NCBI GenBank assembly: GCA_902789175.1
Contig: CADANF010000012.1
Coordinates: forward strand, 64,036 to 128,035
Reading direction: 5' to 3'
Source of the DNA: an uncultured Lachnospiraceae bacterium
GTDB taxonomy: Bacteria > Bacillota > Clostridia > Lachnospirales > Lachnospiraceae
Length of the DNA: 64,000 bases
The translations under genes were made by a program, and so were the position numbers. How positions within the stretch are numbered: the stretch's first letter is position 1; every line of letters starts with the position of its first letter. This document shows, piece after piece, positions 36,590 through 45,338 of this stretch. The notes under the pieces are model-generated. The model made no database searches, was not told the origin of the DNA, and was given only the letters and a program-made list of their open reading frames with translations.

Positions 36590-37777
36590 ATGGCAGAGAG
36601 AAATTTGAATTTTGATGAATTGATAAACAGAAAAGACACGGATTGTTTAAAATATGACTTCGCTCTCCGAAGAGGACTTCCGGAGGATGTGCTCCCGCTC
36701 TGGGTAGCGGATATGGATTTTAAGACTTCATCATATATTGAAGATGCACTTAAGAAAAGGGTTGAACACGGGATATTCGGATACAGTGAATCAAGAGACA
36801 GATATTTTAATGCCCTTGCTTTATGGATGAAGAGACATCATGAATGGGAGATAGAAAGAAACTGGCTTATAAAAACTCCGGGGGTTGTCTTTGCTCTTGC
36901 TATGGCAGTTAAAGCCTATACTAAGGAAAATGATGCTGTTCTTATCCAACAGCCGGTTTATTATCCTTTCTCTGAAGTTATAGAGGATAACAAAAGAAGG
37001 ATTGTAAGTAATGATCTTATATTGGGAGATGATGAAAGATACCATATAGATTTTGATGATTTTGAGAAAAAGATAATTGAAAATGATATTCATCTTTTCC
37101 TTCTTTGTAATCCCCACAATCCATCCGGACGTGTATTTACAAAGGAAGAACTGGAGAAAATAGGCAACATATGTTTAAAACATGGAGTGATCGTTGTAAG
37201 TGATGAGATCCATAATGATTTTGACTTTTATGAAAAGCATACGGTATTTGCAAATATAAAGAAAGAATTTGCGGATATTTCAATAACCTGTACTTCTGCC
37301 AGTAAGACCTTCAATTTAGCCAGTGTCCTTATCTCTAATATTATAATACCGGATCAGAAATTAAGAAGGATATTCAGGCAGGAAGTAAATGCAGCCGGGA
37401 TAAGTCAGCTTTCGGTCCTTGGTCTTGTAGCGACAGAAGCGGCATACACCCATGGTGATGAGTGGTATTATGCTATGAAGGATTATGTGAAAGCAAATAT
37501 TGAATTTGTGAGGGAATATGTTGAAAAGAATCTTCCGGGAGTTAAGATGATAAAAGGAGAAGGAACCTACCTTGTCTGGCTTGATTTCAGAGGAATCGGA
37601 ATTGACGCAGATGAGCTGGACAAAAAGATCATTTATGAGGCAAAGTTATGGCTGGATAGTGGAAAAATATTTGGTAAGACCGGAGAGGGTTTCCAAAGGA
37701 TAAATGTTGCGGCCCCAAGAAGTATAATAGAAGAATGCTTAAAACGACTTAAAAATATATTATGTAATAAAAGATAA
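36590..37777 (+). CDS. PatB/MalY-type C-S beta-lyase (cystathionine beta-lyase)
   Basis: A 395-residue fold-type I PLP enzyme. Markers are LPLWVADMDF-like VLPLWVADMDFKTSS near residues 35-50, CNPHNPSGRVF, SDEIHNDF and the PLP lysine in TSASKTFNLAS (about 240). MalY/PatB proteins cleave cystathionine (to homocysteine, pyruvate and ammonia) or other cysteine S-conjugates. It sits 80 bases after the gamma-synthase-type gene and ends at a terminator, so the two form a methionine-synthesis or C-S cleavage pair. Confidence 0.88.
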   Translation: MAERNLNFDELINRKDTDCLKYDFALRRGLPEDVLPLWVADMDFKTSSYIEDALKKRVEHGIFGYSESRDRYFNALALWMKRHHEWEIERNWLIKTPGVVFALAMAVKAYTKENDAVLIQQPVYYPFSEVIEDNKRRIVSNDLILGDDERYHIDFDDFEKKIIENDIHLFLLCNPHNPSGRVFTKEELEKIGNICLKHGVIVVSDEIHNDFDFYEKHTVFANIKKEFADISITCTSASKTFNLASVLISNIIIPDQKLRRIFRQEVNAAGISQLSVLGLVATEAAYTHGDEWYYAMKDYVKANIEFVREYVEKNLPGVKMIKGEGTYLVWLDFRGIGIDADELDKKIIYEAKLWLDSGKIFGKTGEGFQRINVAAPRSIIEECLKRLKNILCNKR

Positions 37778-37795
37778 CATCAGGATTTAAAAGAT

Positions 37796-37828
37796 GCTCC
37801 GGTATGGTAACTGCCGGGGCTTTTTTTT
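37796..37828 (+). terminator. Terminator after the C-S lyase gene
   Basis: A 7-bp stem GCTCCGG / CCGGGGC (one T-G pair), 11-base loop, eight T residues. Confidence 0.85.
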
Positions 37829-37963
37829 AGAAAGGTGATTTAGGTTATAGGCAAAAGTTATCGCTCATAAGAGATTATATGGATTATACATACCGTAAGG
37901 CAGATGTTAGAATTAGAAACCGTAAAGGATATAAAACTTATTAATTACTGAGAGGTGATAACT

Positions 37964-38599
37964 GTGAATCAGATTTTATGTTTTGGAGATTCCAATACCT
38001 GGGGATATGATCCCGTAAGTAAACAGAGATTTTCAGCAGGGATCAGGTGGACAGGAAGGCTTAGATACAGACTGTTAGAAAAAAATATTAAAGTACTTGA
38101 AGATGGACTTTGTGGAAGAACAACAGTATATGAAGATGAAACGAGACCTGGTCGAAAAGGGATAGACAGTATCAGGGCAGCTTTTGATAAGAAAAATGAG
38201 ATAGATGCAGTGGTCATCATGTTAGGAACAAATGACTGTAAGACTTTTAACAAAAGCAGTGCGATCAGTATTGCAAATGGAATGGATGATTGTCTTGATA
38301 TAGTTTTAGAACATGTAGCTGCAAAAAATGTATTATTACTGTCTCCGATTCATCTGGGAGAAAATGTATGGCATGAAGAATATGACACTGAATTTTGTAA
38401 AGGTTCAGTAGAAGTATCTAAGGGACTTAAAAAGGAATACGAGAAGATTGCAAAAAAGCGTGGAGTGTATTTCCTTTCAGCATCAGATTATGTTGTTCCA
38501 AGCAGAGAGGATCAGGAACATTTAAATGAATTTGGACATAGAGTGCTGGCTGATGTTATTTATAATAAAATTATACAGATGAACTCAAATTGTGCATAG
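37964..38599 (+). CDS. SGNH/GDSL hydrolase
   Basis: A 211-residue cytoplasmic esterase/acyl hydrolase. Start GTG at 37964 with AGAGGTGAT upstream; an earlier in-frame GTG (37955) is part of that RBS. Block I GDSNTWGYDP (Ser nucleophile near residue 9), block III GTNDCK and block V EHLNEFGH (catalytic Asp/Glu-His) are all present. The substrate is unknown; relatives deacetylate sugars or act on arylesters. It lies between the methionine genes and the sulfonate-type importer. Confidence 0.85.
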   Translation: MNQILCFGDSNTWGYDPVSKQRFSAGIRWTGRLRYRLLEKNIKVLEDGLCGRTTVYEDETRPGRKGIDSIRAAFDKKNEIDAVVIMLGTNDCKTFNKSSAISIANGMDDCLDIVLEHVAAKNVLLLSPIHLGENVWHEEYDTEFCKGSVEVSKGLKKEYEKIAKKRGVYFLSASDYVVPSREDQEHLNEFGHRVLADVIYNKIIQMNSNCA

Positions 38600-38633
38600 G
38601 TTTTTGTAGGTTTTATGGACCGGAATGATTATT

Positions 38634-38679
38634 ACTGACTGGAGAAACCAGAGGGAATAGTAAACCCTCTGGTTTTTTT
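38634..38679 (+). promoter_or_regulatory. Sulfur-region motif copy A with terminator/attenuator
   Basis: ACTGACTGGA (38634-38643) is followed by GAAACCAGAGGG. CCAGAGGG (38648-38655) pairs with CCCTCTGG (38665-38672) and seven T residues follow, 28 bases before the next ATG. CTGG just upstream can instead pair with CCAG, so two exclusive hairpins are possible. It ends the GDSL gene and may also attenuate the importer genes. Confidence 0.6.
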
Positions 38680-38706
38680 ATTATTTTTATAGGGAGGATT
38701 AAAAAA

Positions 38707-39762
38707 ATGAGAAAAAAGAGAAGACTGAGTTGTTTGTTGCTTGCGGGCTGTATGGTGCTTGGTTCTTTCACAGCATGTGGAAAGAAGGAGGAAAAGGCTG
38801 CTAGTGACAGACCTGACATAATAATCGGTACAGCAAATGGTTCTCTTTGTCTTGCACCACTTCATGTCGCAATCGACAATGGCTATTTTGAAGAAGAATT
38901 TAAAGCGGCCGGGATCAGCTGGAGAGTAGAAGAGATAGACATGGGAAATATCAGTGATCTTGTTGCTTCAAATAAAATAGATGCATCCACACAGCTGGCG
39001 GGTTCTATGATCCCTCAGATTGATAACGGTCTTGAGATAACGTTTACAGCAGGCATGCATACAGGATGTACAAAAATCTATACTAAACAGGATTCACCGA
39101 TAAATTCGGTGGCAGATCTTAAAGGAAAAAAGATAGGCGTTCCTTCTTTAGGTGACTCTTCTGTAGTTGCGCTAAAGAGAGCTTTATTTGACGAAGGTGT
39201 TGGAGTTACAACAGATAACCTTGAAGTAGAGTGGGTAGTATACGGACTTACAGATCTTCCGCTTGCCCTTGAAAATGGAGCTGTGGATGTAGTTGCCTTA
39301 CATGATCCGGTAGCATATAACGCAGAGACGGAATATAACTTTAAAAAGATCTTAGACCTTAGTACTGATTCAAAATTTGCCGGGGAATACTGCTGTATGT
39401 CATTTGTAACATCAAGACTGGCTAAAGAAAATCCGAAGGCAGCAGCGGCATATACAAGGGCAATTTTAAAGGCATCGGCTTTTGTCCAGGCAAATCCCGA
39501 AGAGGCAGCAAAATTACAGATCGATAATAACCAGTGTTCAGGAGAGCTTGAAACAAATGCAAGTCTTTTAAGATCATATAATTATTCACCATCAGTAAAT
39601 ATCGCTTCAGATACTATCCATAATGCAGCCTCAGAGCTGATAAGAATCAGTGAGCTAAAGGCATCTGATCCGGATATATTTGTAAAAAAAGCATTCTCAA
39701 AATTTGAGGGCGTACCTGATTCTTATATATATGAGAATGGTGAATTTAAAGAAGTAAATTAG
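38707..39762 (+). CDS. SsuA/TauA-like ABC substrate-binding lipoprotein
   Basis: A 351-residue protein with a lipoprotein signal (lipobox FTACG, Cys 24). The mature part is of the NMT1/SsuA fold (GTANGSLCLAPLHVAIDNGYF near the N-terminus, then DLKGKKIGVPSLGDSS). Such proteins bind sulfonates, taurine, nitrate or thiamine precursors. RBS AGGGAGGAT. It heads a three-gene importer. The sulfur-gene surroundings suggest an organosulfur ligand, but this is inference. Confidence 0.82.
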   Translation: MRKKRRLSCLLLAGCMVLGSFTACGKKEEKAASDRPDIIIGTANGSLCLAPLHVAIDNGYFEEEFKAAGISWRVEEIDMGNISDLVASNKIDASTQLAGSMIPQIDNGLEITFTAGMHTGCTKIYTKQDSPINSVADLKGKKIGVPSLGDSSVVALKRALFDEGVGVTTDNLEVEWVVYGLTDLPLALENGAVDVVALHDPVAYNAETEYNFKKILDLSTDSKFAGEYCCMSFVTSRLAKENPKAAAAYTRAILKASAFVQANPEEAAKLQIDNNQCSGELETNASLLRSYNYSPSVNIASDTIHNAASELIRISELKASDPDIFVKKAFSKFEGVPDSYIYENGEFKEVN

Positions 39763-39778
39763 GTAAATGGAGGAAAAG

Positions 39779-40741
39779 ATGAAGGGAAGGTTAATAGCAA
39801 TAGTAAAACTGATATTGCCCTTTTTTGCTATAGCAATATCGTTTCTTGCCTATTATAAGATAGAGGACAATGGTAAACAGAAGATAACAGAGCATCCTTA
39901 TTATCTCTATTTCATTGTGGCTATAGGAATAGTTATCCTGATCGAGATGATCTTGGGAATCTTTATCATAAGTATCAGAGAAAAGATAGTATATAAAACA
40001 CCGCTTCTTAGCGGAGTCATATTTTTTCTGCTTTTTTTGAATTATATAACAACAAAGACCACACTGCTGCCAACATTATATTTTCCGTCTCTGGACAGGG
40101 TGGTAGGACTTATTGTGGAACAAAGAGTATTCCTGCTTAATAATGTACTGGATTCATTTAAACTCCTTATATCAGGATTTTTATGGGGAGCATCGGTAGG
40201 TTTCCTCACCGGACTTGCCCTGGGTTATTTTAAGAAAGTGGGCTACTGGTTAAATCCTGTAACCAAGGTTATCGGCCCTATACCAACAACAGCCTGGATA
40301 CCTCTTGTATTATCAACGTTTCCAACTACACAGAGTGCAAATATCTTTCTTATAGCATTTGCAGTCTGGTTCCCTGTAACCCTTATGACCAGCAGTGGAA
40401 TACAGAGTGTAAGTAATGTGAATTTTGAAGTATCAAGAACTTTGGGAGCATCAACTTTGTATCAGATATTACATGTGGCGATCCCTGCGGCAATGCCAAG
40501 CATTTTCCTTGGGGTATTCTATGGAACGGTTTCATCCTTTGCAACGCTTATGGCGGTTGAAATGAATGGAAATTCCAGTGGAATAGGCTGGTATATAAAC
40601 TGGCAGAAGTCAGTAATGATGTATGACGGAGTTTATGCAGGACTTATAATCATCGCCACAATATGTTCTCTTACTCTTACCGTGTTATTCAGGGTTAGGG
40701 ACAGAGTTCTTATCTGGCAGAAGGGAGTGATCAAATGGTAG
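39779..40741 (+). CDS. SsuC-like ABC permease
   Basis: A 320-residue permease starting at the ATG at 39779, directly after GGAGGAAAAG (an ATG four codons earlier overlaps the RBS). Two additional N-terminal helices (about 5-25 and 40-62), not usual in SsuC, precede the standard core with coupling loop NFEVSRTLGASTLYQILHVAIPAAMP. It forms the membrane channel of the importer. Its 3' end overlaps the ATPase start by 7 bases. Confidence 0.85.
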   Translation: MKGRLIAIVKLILPFFAIAISFLAYYKIEDNGKQKITEHPYYLYFIVAIGIVILIEMILGIFIISIREKIVYKTPLLSGVIFFLLFLNYITTKTTLLPTLYFPSLDRVVGLIVEQRVFLLNNVLDSFKLLISGFLWGASVGFLTGLALGYFKKVGYWLNPVTKVIGPIPTTAWIPLVLSTFPTTQSANIFLIAFAVWFPVTLMTSSGIQSVSNVNFEVSRTLGASTLYQILHVAIPAAMPSIFLGVFYGTVSSFATLMAVEMNGNSSGIGWYINWQKSVMMYDGVYAGLIIIATICSLTLTVLFRVRDRVLIWQKGVIKW

Positions 40742-41520
40742 GAGAAATAAGTATCAAAAATGTCAGCAAAAAGTTTGAAGCGCTTGATTCTTCAAGAGAA
40801 GAAGTGCTTGCTTTAAATGATTTTAATCTGGATATTAAACCGGGATCATTTGTCAGTCTTATAGGTCCATCAGGATGTGGTAAATCAACCCTTTTAAGAA
40901 TAATAGGAGGGCTTGAAACCGCTACCAGCGGCAGTATATTTCTGGATGGAAAAGAAATAAAGAAACCCGGAAGTGACAGGGGATTTGCTTTTCAGGGATC
41001 TAATCTTTTTCCGTGGCTTACGGTTGAAAAAAATATAGCCTTTGGACTTAAGGCAAGACACATCTATAAAGAAAAAAAGCAGGATGTGCAGGAATATATA
41101 AAGCTGGTGGGACTTGAAGGCTTTGAAAAATCATACCCGCATCATCTGTCAGGAGGAATGCAGCAAAGAGTTTCTCTTGCAAGAGCACTGGTGGGACACC
41201 CGGATGTACTCCTGTTAGATGAACCTTTGGGTGCACTGGATGCCTTTACAAGGATCAATCTTCAGGATGAGATCTTAAGAATATGGAAAACGTATAACAT
41301 GACAATGGTAATGGTAACTCATGATGTAGATGAGGCTATATATATGTCAGATCAGGTTGTGGTAATGGCGGCAAGACCATCTAAAGTTAAGGCAGTGATA
41401 GATATTGATCTGCCCCGCCCAAGAGCAAGGGCTCAGGATACATTCCAGGAATACAGGACAAAGATTTTAAATGTGCTTGATATTGGAGGAAAGATTGATG
41501 AAGTAGAGTACTATCTCTAA
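40735..41520 (+). CDS. SsuB/TauB-like ABC ATPase
   Basis: A 261-residue ATPase with Walker A GPSGCGKST, signature LSGGMQQR, Walker B VLLLDEPLGALD and THDVDEAIYMSD, the pattern of nitrate/sulfonate/taurine importers. ATG overlaps the permease stop, so translation is coupled. Last gene of the importer trio. Confidence 0.9.
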   Translation: MVGEISIKNVSKKFEALDSSREEVLALNDFNLDIKPGSFVSLIGPSGCGKSTLLRIIGGLETATSGSIFLDGKEIKKPGSDRGFAFQGSNLFPWLTVEKNIAFGLKARHIYKEKKQDVQEYIKLVGLEGFEKSYPHHLSGGMQQRVSLARALVGHPDVLLLDEPLGALDAFTRINLQDEILRIWKTYNMTMVMVTHDVDEAIYMSDQVVVMAARPSKVKAVIDIDLPRPRARAQDTFQEYRTKILNVLDIGGKIDEVEYYL

Positions 41521-41576
41521 AAGTTAGTAACGGACTTTGATAAAAAAATATTATTACAAAAGATAGGAGACATAAA

Positions 41577-42014
41577 ATGAAAAACAGAGTAACAGTAGCA
41601 ATTGTAAATATAATTCTTGGAGTACTTATTGCACTTATTCCATTCAATCTATTTCCGGTTTGCGGACATGAGGAAAAGAAGATGGCTTGCTACTTCACTG
41701 GAAAGGCAGAAGTGGTTTTGGGCATAGGAATAGCAATCCTTGGATTTGTTTATTTATTTAGCAAATGCAAAGGAGTAAGACTGGGCATCACAATAGCTCA
41801 GATAATCAACGCGGCAATTTCTGTTGTATTTCTTAAAGTGATCGGACTTTGCAAGATGGCTGCAATGGCCTGCCAGATAAAGACAAAACCGGCTATCATT
41901 GTTGCAGCTATAATTCTTTTAGTGGTTCAGGCAGCAAATGTTTTTGTTTTATCTAAAAAAGGTAATAAGGATGAAGAAGACAGTAAAATACATACTAAAG
42001 AGGATAAAGAGTAA
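41577..42014 (+). CDS. DUF4418 family membrane protein
   Basis: A 145-residue protein with four membrane helices and three conserved-looking Cys positions facing the loops (PVCGHEEKKMACYFTGKAE near 25-42, LCKMAAMACQIKTKP near 88-102). This is the DUF4418 pattern. Its 3' end overlaps the next gene by 44 bases. It forms a module with the FtsX permease and ATPase. The function is unknown; the Cys pairs suggest metal, heme or sulfur chemistry, which is speculation. Confidence 0.75.
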   Translation: MKNRVTVAIVNIILGVLIALIPFNLFPVCGHEEKKMACYFTGKAEVVLGIGIAILGFVYLFSKCKGVRLGITIAQIINAAISVVFLKVIGLCKMAAMACQIKTKPAIIVAAIILLVVQAANVFVLSKKGNKDEEDSKIHTKEDKE

Positions 42015-43170
42015 TAAAAAAAATGCACTTATACTTGGAGGTTTAGCGTTAATCTTCAGTTTCCTTATATTTGCCGGTATATTTATAAGTTACAGCTTAA
42101 AAAAAGGAATTGATAATACAGCTAAAAGATTAGGAGCTGACGTAATGTTAGTTCCTAAAGGAGCCAAGGAAAATGCAGAAAACCTGATGCTGACCGGCCA
42201 GAGAAGTACATTTTATTTTGATAGTTCAAACTATGAAAAAATAAAAAGTGTTGAAGGAATCAAGGAAATAACTGCCCAGTGTTTTCTTAAATCCCTTTCG
42301 GCAGATTGCTGTACTACGGAAGTTGAGATCGTATTTTTTGACAAGGATACGGATTTTATGATCAGTCCATGGATTGAGAATAAATATAAAGATAATTTGG
42401 GAAAAAATGAGGTTATCGTAGGCTATGGGATTGATATAGATGGTGATTCCATAAAATTATTCGGAGATGATTATAAGGTTGTTGCCCAAATGGCAAAGAC
42501 CGGTACAAGCCTTGATAGTTCAGTTTATTTTTCACTGGACTCAAAAAAAGAACTTATTGATAAGGCGCTTAAGAAGGGGTCTTTTTTAACAGAGGAACAA
42601 GTAAAGGAAGATCTGATCTCAACAATCTTTTTAAATGTTGATAAGGAAAGCAGTACAGGTGAGATATTAAATGAATGCCATAAAAAAATAGGAGACTCAT
42701 TTGACGTAATATATCCGAAAGAATTAAATCAATCTTTCATTGAGAATCTTTATATCATCAAAAAAATCATTGGAAATTCTGTTATTATCGGAGGCCTGAT
42801 ATTATTTTTGATATTACTTTTAACAGAACATCTTACAATCTGGAACAGAAGAAAAGAAGTTGCATTAATGAGGATACTGGGAAATAAAAAGAAAAGCATT
42901 ATAAAAGCATTGCTTGGTGAAAATCTATTAGTAGGACTTGCAGGAACATTTACAGGTATTTTTATTGGAAGTCTGATACTTATACCTTTTAGTAACTGGC
43001 TGGGGATACTTCTTAAGATGCCGTATCTGGGACCAGACCTGGCTGAGTATTTTATCATAATAGCAGCAATATTTGTTTTTATGTCGGTTGTTATATATAT
43101 AGCATCGATATTTTCCATAGTTTCGGTTACTAATTTAGAACCATATCGTGCACTAAGGAGGGAAGCTTAA
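41971..43170 (+). CDS. FtsX/MacB-like ABC permease
   Basis: A 399-residue permease with four helices (about 22-45, 268-292, 318-342, 358-385) and one large extracytoplasmic MacB-type domain. Start ATG at 41971 chosen because AAAAGGTAATAAGG lies upstream; the frame is open further into the DUF4418 gene. The C-terminal coupling motif EVALMRILGNKKKSI is seen. It is unlike the 803-residue transporter of the peptide-sensing system, being a single FtsX unit. Substrate unknown. Confidence 0.82.
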   Translation: MKKTVKYILKRIKSNKKNALILGGLALIFSFLIFAGIFISYSLKKGIDNTAKRLGADVMLVPKGAKENAENLMLTGQRSTFYFDSSNYEKIKSVEGIKEITAQCFLKSLSADCCTTEVEIVFFDKDTDFMISPWIENKYKDNLGKNEVIVGYGIDIDGDSIKLFGDDYKVVAQMAKTGTSLDSSVYFSLDSKKELIDKALKKGSFLTEEQVKEDLISTIFLNVDKESSTGEILNECHKKIGDSFDVIYPKELNQSFIENLYIIKKIIGNSVIIGGLILFLILLLTEHLTIWNRRKEVALMRILGNKKKSIIKALLGENLLVGLAGTFTGIFIGSLILIPFSNWLGILLKMPYLGPDLAEYFIIIAAIFVFMSVVIYIASIFSIVSVTNLEPYRALRREA

Positions 43171-43809
43171 ATGATACTTAAAGCAGACCATATCATAAAA
43201 CATTTTCCGGATAAAAAGGTTTTAGATGATCTTAGTTATGAGTTTTCAAAAGGCAAAATATATGCTGTAAGGGGAGGGTCCGGAGCAGGAAAGAGTACCT
43301 TACTTGCAGTTTTGGCGGGGTTTTTACGGCCTGATGGAGGAGAGGTTTTTTTTGAAGGAGAGAAAATATACGGCTTAAAGGATGAGGATTATTATAAGAT
43401 ACATCAAAAAGAAGGCTATGTCCCACAAGGTAACATTTTTATGAAAAATCTCACCGTGTTGGAAAACATAACGGTTCCATTCTTGTTAGAGGAAGATAAG
43501 GATGAGAAAATGTTAAATGAAGCAGCTATATCTTATATGGAAAGATTGAAAATAGCAGATTTAAAAGATAAATATCCTTATGAAATATCTGGTGGAGAGG
43601 CTAAAAGAGTATCCATAATAAGGGCCATGATAAATGAACCATCGGTCCTTATTTTAGATGAGCCGACTACCGGACTGGATAAAAAAACAGGAAAGATAAT
43701 ACTTGATTTTATAGATTGTTATGTGAAAAAAGGTAATACTGCTATAATAGCCAGTCATGATGAAAACCTTGAAAACTATGGGGTTGAGACTATAAAGCTG
43801 GGAGATTAA
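43171..43809 (+). CDS. ABC ATPase of the DUF4418/FtsX module (LolD-like)
   Basis: A 212-residue ATPase with Walker A GGSGAGKST, signature ISGGEAKR, Walker B VLILDEPTTGLD and H-loop ASHDENL. It starts right after the permease stop (RBS AAGGAGGGAAGC within the permease 3' end). It powers the adjacent FtsX permease. Confidence 0.9.
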   Translation: MILKADHIIKHFPDKKVLDDLSYEFSKGKIYAVRGGSGAGKSTLLAVLAGFLRPDGGEVFFEGEKIYGLKDEDYYKIHQKEGYVPQGNIFMKNLTVLENITVPFLLEEDKDEKMLNEAAISYMERLKIADLKDKYPYEISGGEAKRVSIIRAMINEPSVLILDEPTTGLDKKTGKIILDFIDCYVKKGNTAIIASHDENLENYGVETIKLGD

Positions 43810-43869
43810 AAAACTCTGTTATAAGAACAAGCTATAACAAATCATAAAAGATAGCAATTATTCAAATTA

Positions 43870-43885
43870 ATTATCATGTGATAAT
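43870..43885 (+). promoter_or_regulatory. 16-bp palindrome upstream of cysK
   Basis: ATTATCA-TG-TGATAAT is perfectly palindromic and overlaps a -10-like TAATAT (43882-43887), 67 bases before the cysK start. This is a plausible repressor operator. An Rrf2/CymR-type cysteine regulator would fit the genes but is not seen in the window. Confidence 0.4.
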
Positions 43886-43952
43886 ATCTTCTCAACAAGA
43901 AAACATAAAGTGATTCAAAAAAATACATGATAATTTTTAGGAGGAAGATAAT

Positions 43953-44888
43953 ATGAGCGAAATTAAACAGAGTGCATTAGACTTGATCGGTGGAACACCA
44001 ATATTACAGTTAAATGGTTATTCAAAGAAAAGAGAGATAACTGAAGCAACAGTTCTTGCAAAACTGGAATACTTAAATCCTGCTGGTTCAGTTAAAGATA
44101 GAATTGCTCTTGCAATGATAAAAGATGCTGAAGAAAAGGGAATATTAAAGCCAGGTGCTACAATAATCGAGCCTACAAGTGGTAATACAGGTATTGGACT
44201 TGCAGCTGTAGCAGCAGCAAAGGGATATAAGGCAATACTTACTCTTCCTGACACCATGAGTGTTGAAAGAAGAAATCTCTTAAAGGCATATGGCGCTGAA
44301 CTTGTTCTTACTGAAGGTGCTAAGGGAATGAAGGGTGCTATCGCAAAGGCTGAAGAACTTAATAAAGAAATTCCTGATTCAGTTATTTTAGGACAGTTCA
44401 TCAATCAGGCAAATCCAAAGGCTCATAAAGAAACAACAGGACCTGAGATCTGGAAGCAGACAGAAGGAAAAGTTGATATCTTTGTTGCAGGAGTTGGAAC
44501 AGGTGGAACAATCACTGGTGTCGGAGAATATTTAAAGGAACAGAATCCAAACGTTAAGGTTGTAGCTGTTGAACCTGCTACAAGCCCGGTACTTTCAACA
44601 GGCAATGCGGGTGCTCATAAGATTCAGGGTATCGGAGCCGGATTTGTTCCAGAAGTACTTAATACAAAGGTATACGATGAGATCATCGCTATTGATAATG
44701 AAGATGCATTTGCAGAAGGAAAGGCTTTTGCAGTATCAGAAGGAATCCTGGTTGGTATTTCATCAGGTGCAGCTCTTAAAGCAGCAGAGATTTTAGCAAA
44801 GAGACCAGAGAATAAAGGAAAGGTTATAGTTGCATTACTTCCTGACTCAGGAGACCGTTATCTTTCAACTCCATTATTTAATTCATAG
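43953..44888 (+). CDS. cysK: Cysteine synthase A (O-acetylserine sulfhydrylase)
   Basis: A 311-residue fold-type II PLP enzyme of standard length. The PLP lysine is in [10 protein letters not shown] (about 46), the substrate loop is [12 protein letters not shown], and the phosphate-binding loop is [28 protein letters not shown] is canonical for CysK. It makes cysteine from O-acetylserine and sulfide. RBS TAGGAGGAAG. It is followed by yezD and a tRNA-like gene. Confidence 0.95.
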   Translation: MSEIKQSALDLIGGTPILQLNGYSKKREITEATVLAKLEYLNPAGSVKDRIALAMIKDAEEKGILKPGATIIEPTSGNTGIGLAAVAAAKGYKAILTLPDTMSVERRNLLKAYGAELVLTEGAKGMKGAIAKAEELNKEIPDSVILGQFINQANPKAHKETTGPEIWKQTEGKVDIFVAGVGTGGTITGVGEYLKEQNPNVKVVAVEPATSPVLSTGNAGAHKIQGIGAGFVPEVLNTKVYDEIIAIDNEDAFAEGKAFAVSEGILVGISSGAALKAAEILAKRPENKGKVIVALLPDSGDRYLSTPLFNS

Positions 44889-44914
44889 GTTTTTGACTCT
44901 AAGGAGTGATTTTT

Positions 44915-45052
44915 ATGTCAGAGAAAAATAATGAAAGATATCTGGAACTCATTTCTGAATATGTTAAAGATTTAAAATATGGAAATATAGTTCTTGTAAT
45001 TCAGGATGGTAAAGTGATCCAGATAGATAAAACTGAAAAAATACGATTATAA
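44915..45052 (+). CDS. YezD family small protein (DUF2292)
   Basis: A 45-residue protein, RBS AAGGAGTGA. The C-terminal half VLVIQDGKVIQIDKTEKIRL is the DUF2292/YezD signature (hydrophobic strand, DGKVxQIxxTEKxR). In many bacteria such small proteins lie next to sulfur-assimilation genes, and here it lies 26 bases after cysK. Biochemical role unknown. Confidence 0.88.
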   Translation: MSEKNNERYLELISEYVKDLKYGNIVLVIQDGKVIQIDKTEKIRL

Positions 45053-45129
45053 ACTGACTGGAAAGACCAGAGGTTTTTGCGAAGAAATAGACAAACACTA
45101 AAGACTTTGCATAGACCTCTGGTATTTTT
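45053..45129 (+). promoter_or_regulatory. Sulfur-region motif copy B with long-loop hairpin
   Basis: ACTGACTGGA (45053-45062) starts one base after the yezD stop and is followed by AAGACCAGAGG. ACCAGAGGT (45066-45074) can pair with ACCTCTGGT (45115-45123) across a ~40-base loop, then ATTTTTG. It may terminate the cysK-yezD transcript or regulate the tRNA-like gene and the nif-like genes downstream. Confidence 0.55.
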
Positions 45130-45133
45130 GTCT

Positions 45134-45203
45134 GATGCTGTAGCCGCTGGTAGGGCATAGGTTCGCAAAGCCGAAGTTGGCGGTTCGAATCCGCCCAGTA
45201 TCG
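45134..45203 (+). tRNA. tRNA-Cys-like gene with odd features (anticodon GCA)
   Basis: A 70-nt cloverleaf folds by hand. Acceptor GATGCTG / CAGTATC (7 bp with one G-U), T8 A9, D-arm GCC-GCTGGTAG-GGC with GG in the loop, anticodon arm TAGGT-TCGCAAA-GCCGA, 4-base variable loop, and perfect T-arm GGCGG-TTCGAAT-CCGCC. The anticodon would be GCA (Cys). Odd points are C instead of the universal U33, an A-G mismatch in the anticodon stem, discriminator G instead of the usual U73 of tRNA-Cys, and no CCA. It is either a decayed gene or a specialised, possibly regulatory, Cys tRNA in a cysteine gene cluster. Confidence 0.6.
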
Positions 45204-45338
45204 TTTTTATTAGTAACTAATTTAGGAGATTAAGTTTAAATCGCTGAATACACTATTTTTTTAAATTAAATGATTTTTATATTTAGTGATTTTAGAATTT
45301 AATGTTTTTGGAATTTAAATATGAAAGAAGGAATTTCT

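Noticed and set aside
38601..38640. Short leader frame (MDRNDYY) before the SsuA-like gene
   Set aside because: No RBS, only seven codons, and no residue bias related to sulfur.
44018..44404. Antisense frame of 128 codons inside cysK
   Set aside because: Shadow of a highly conserved gene; composition follows the sense codons.
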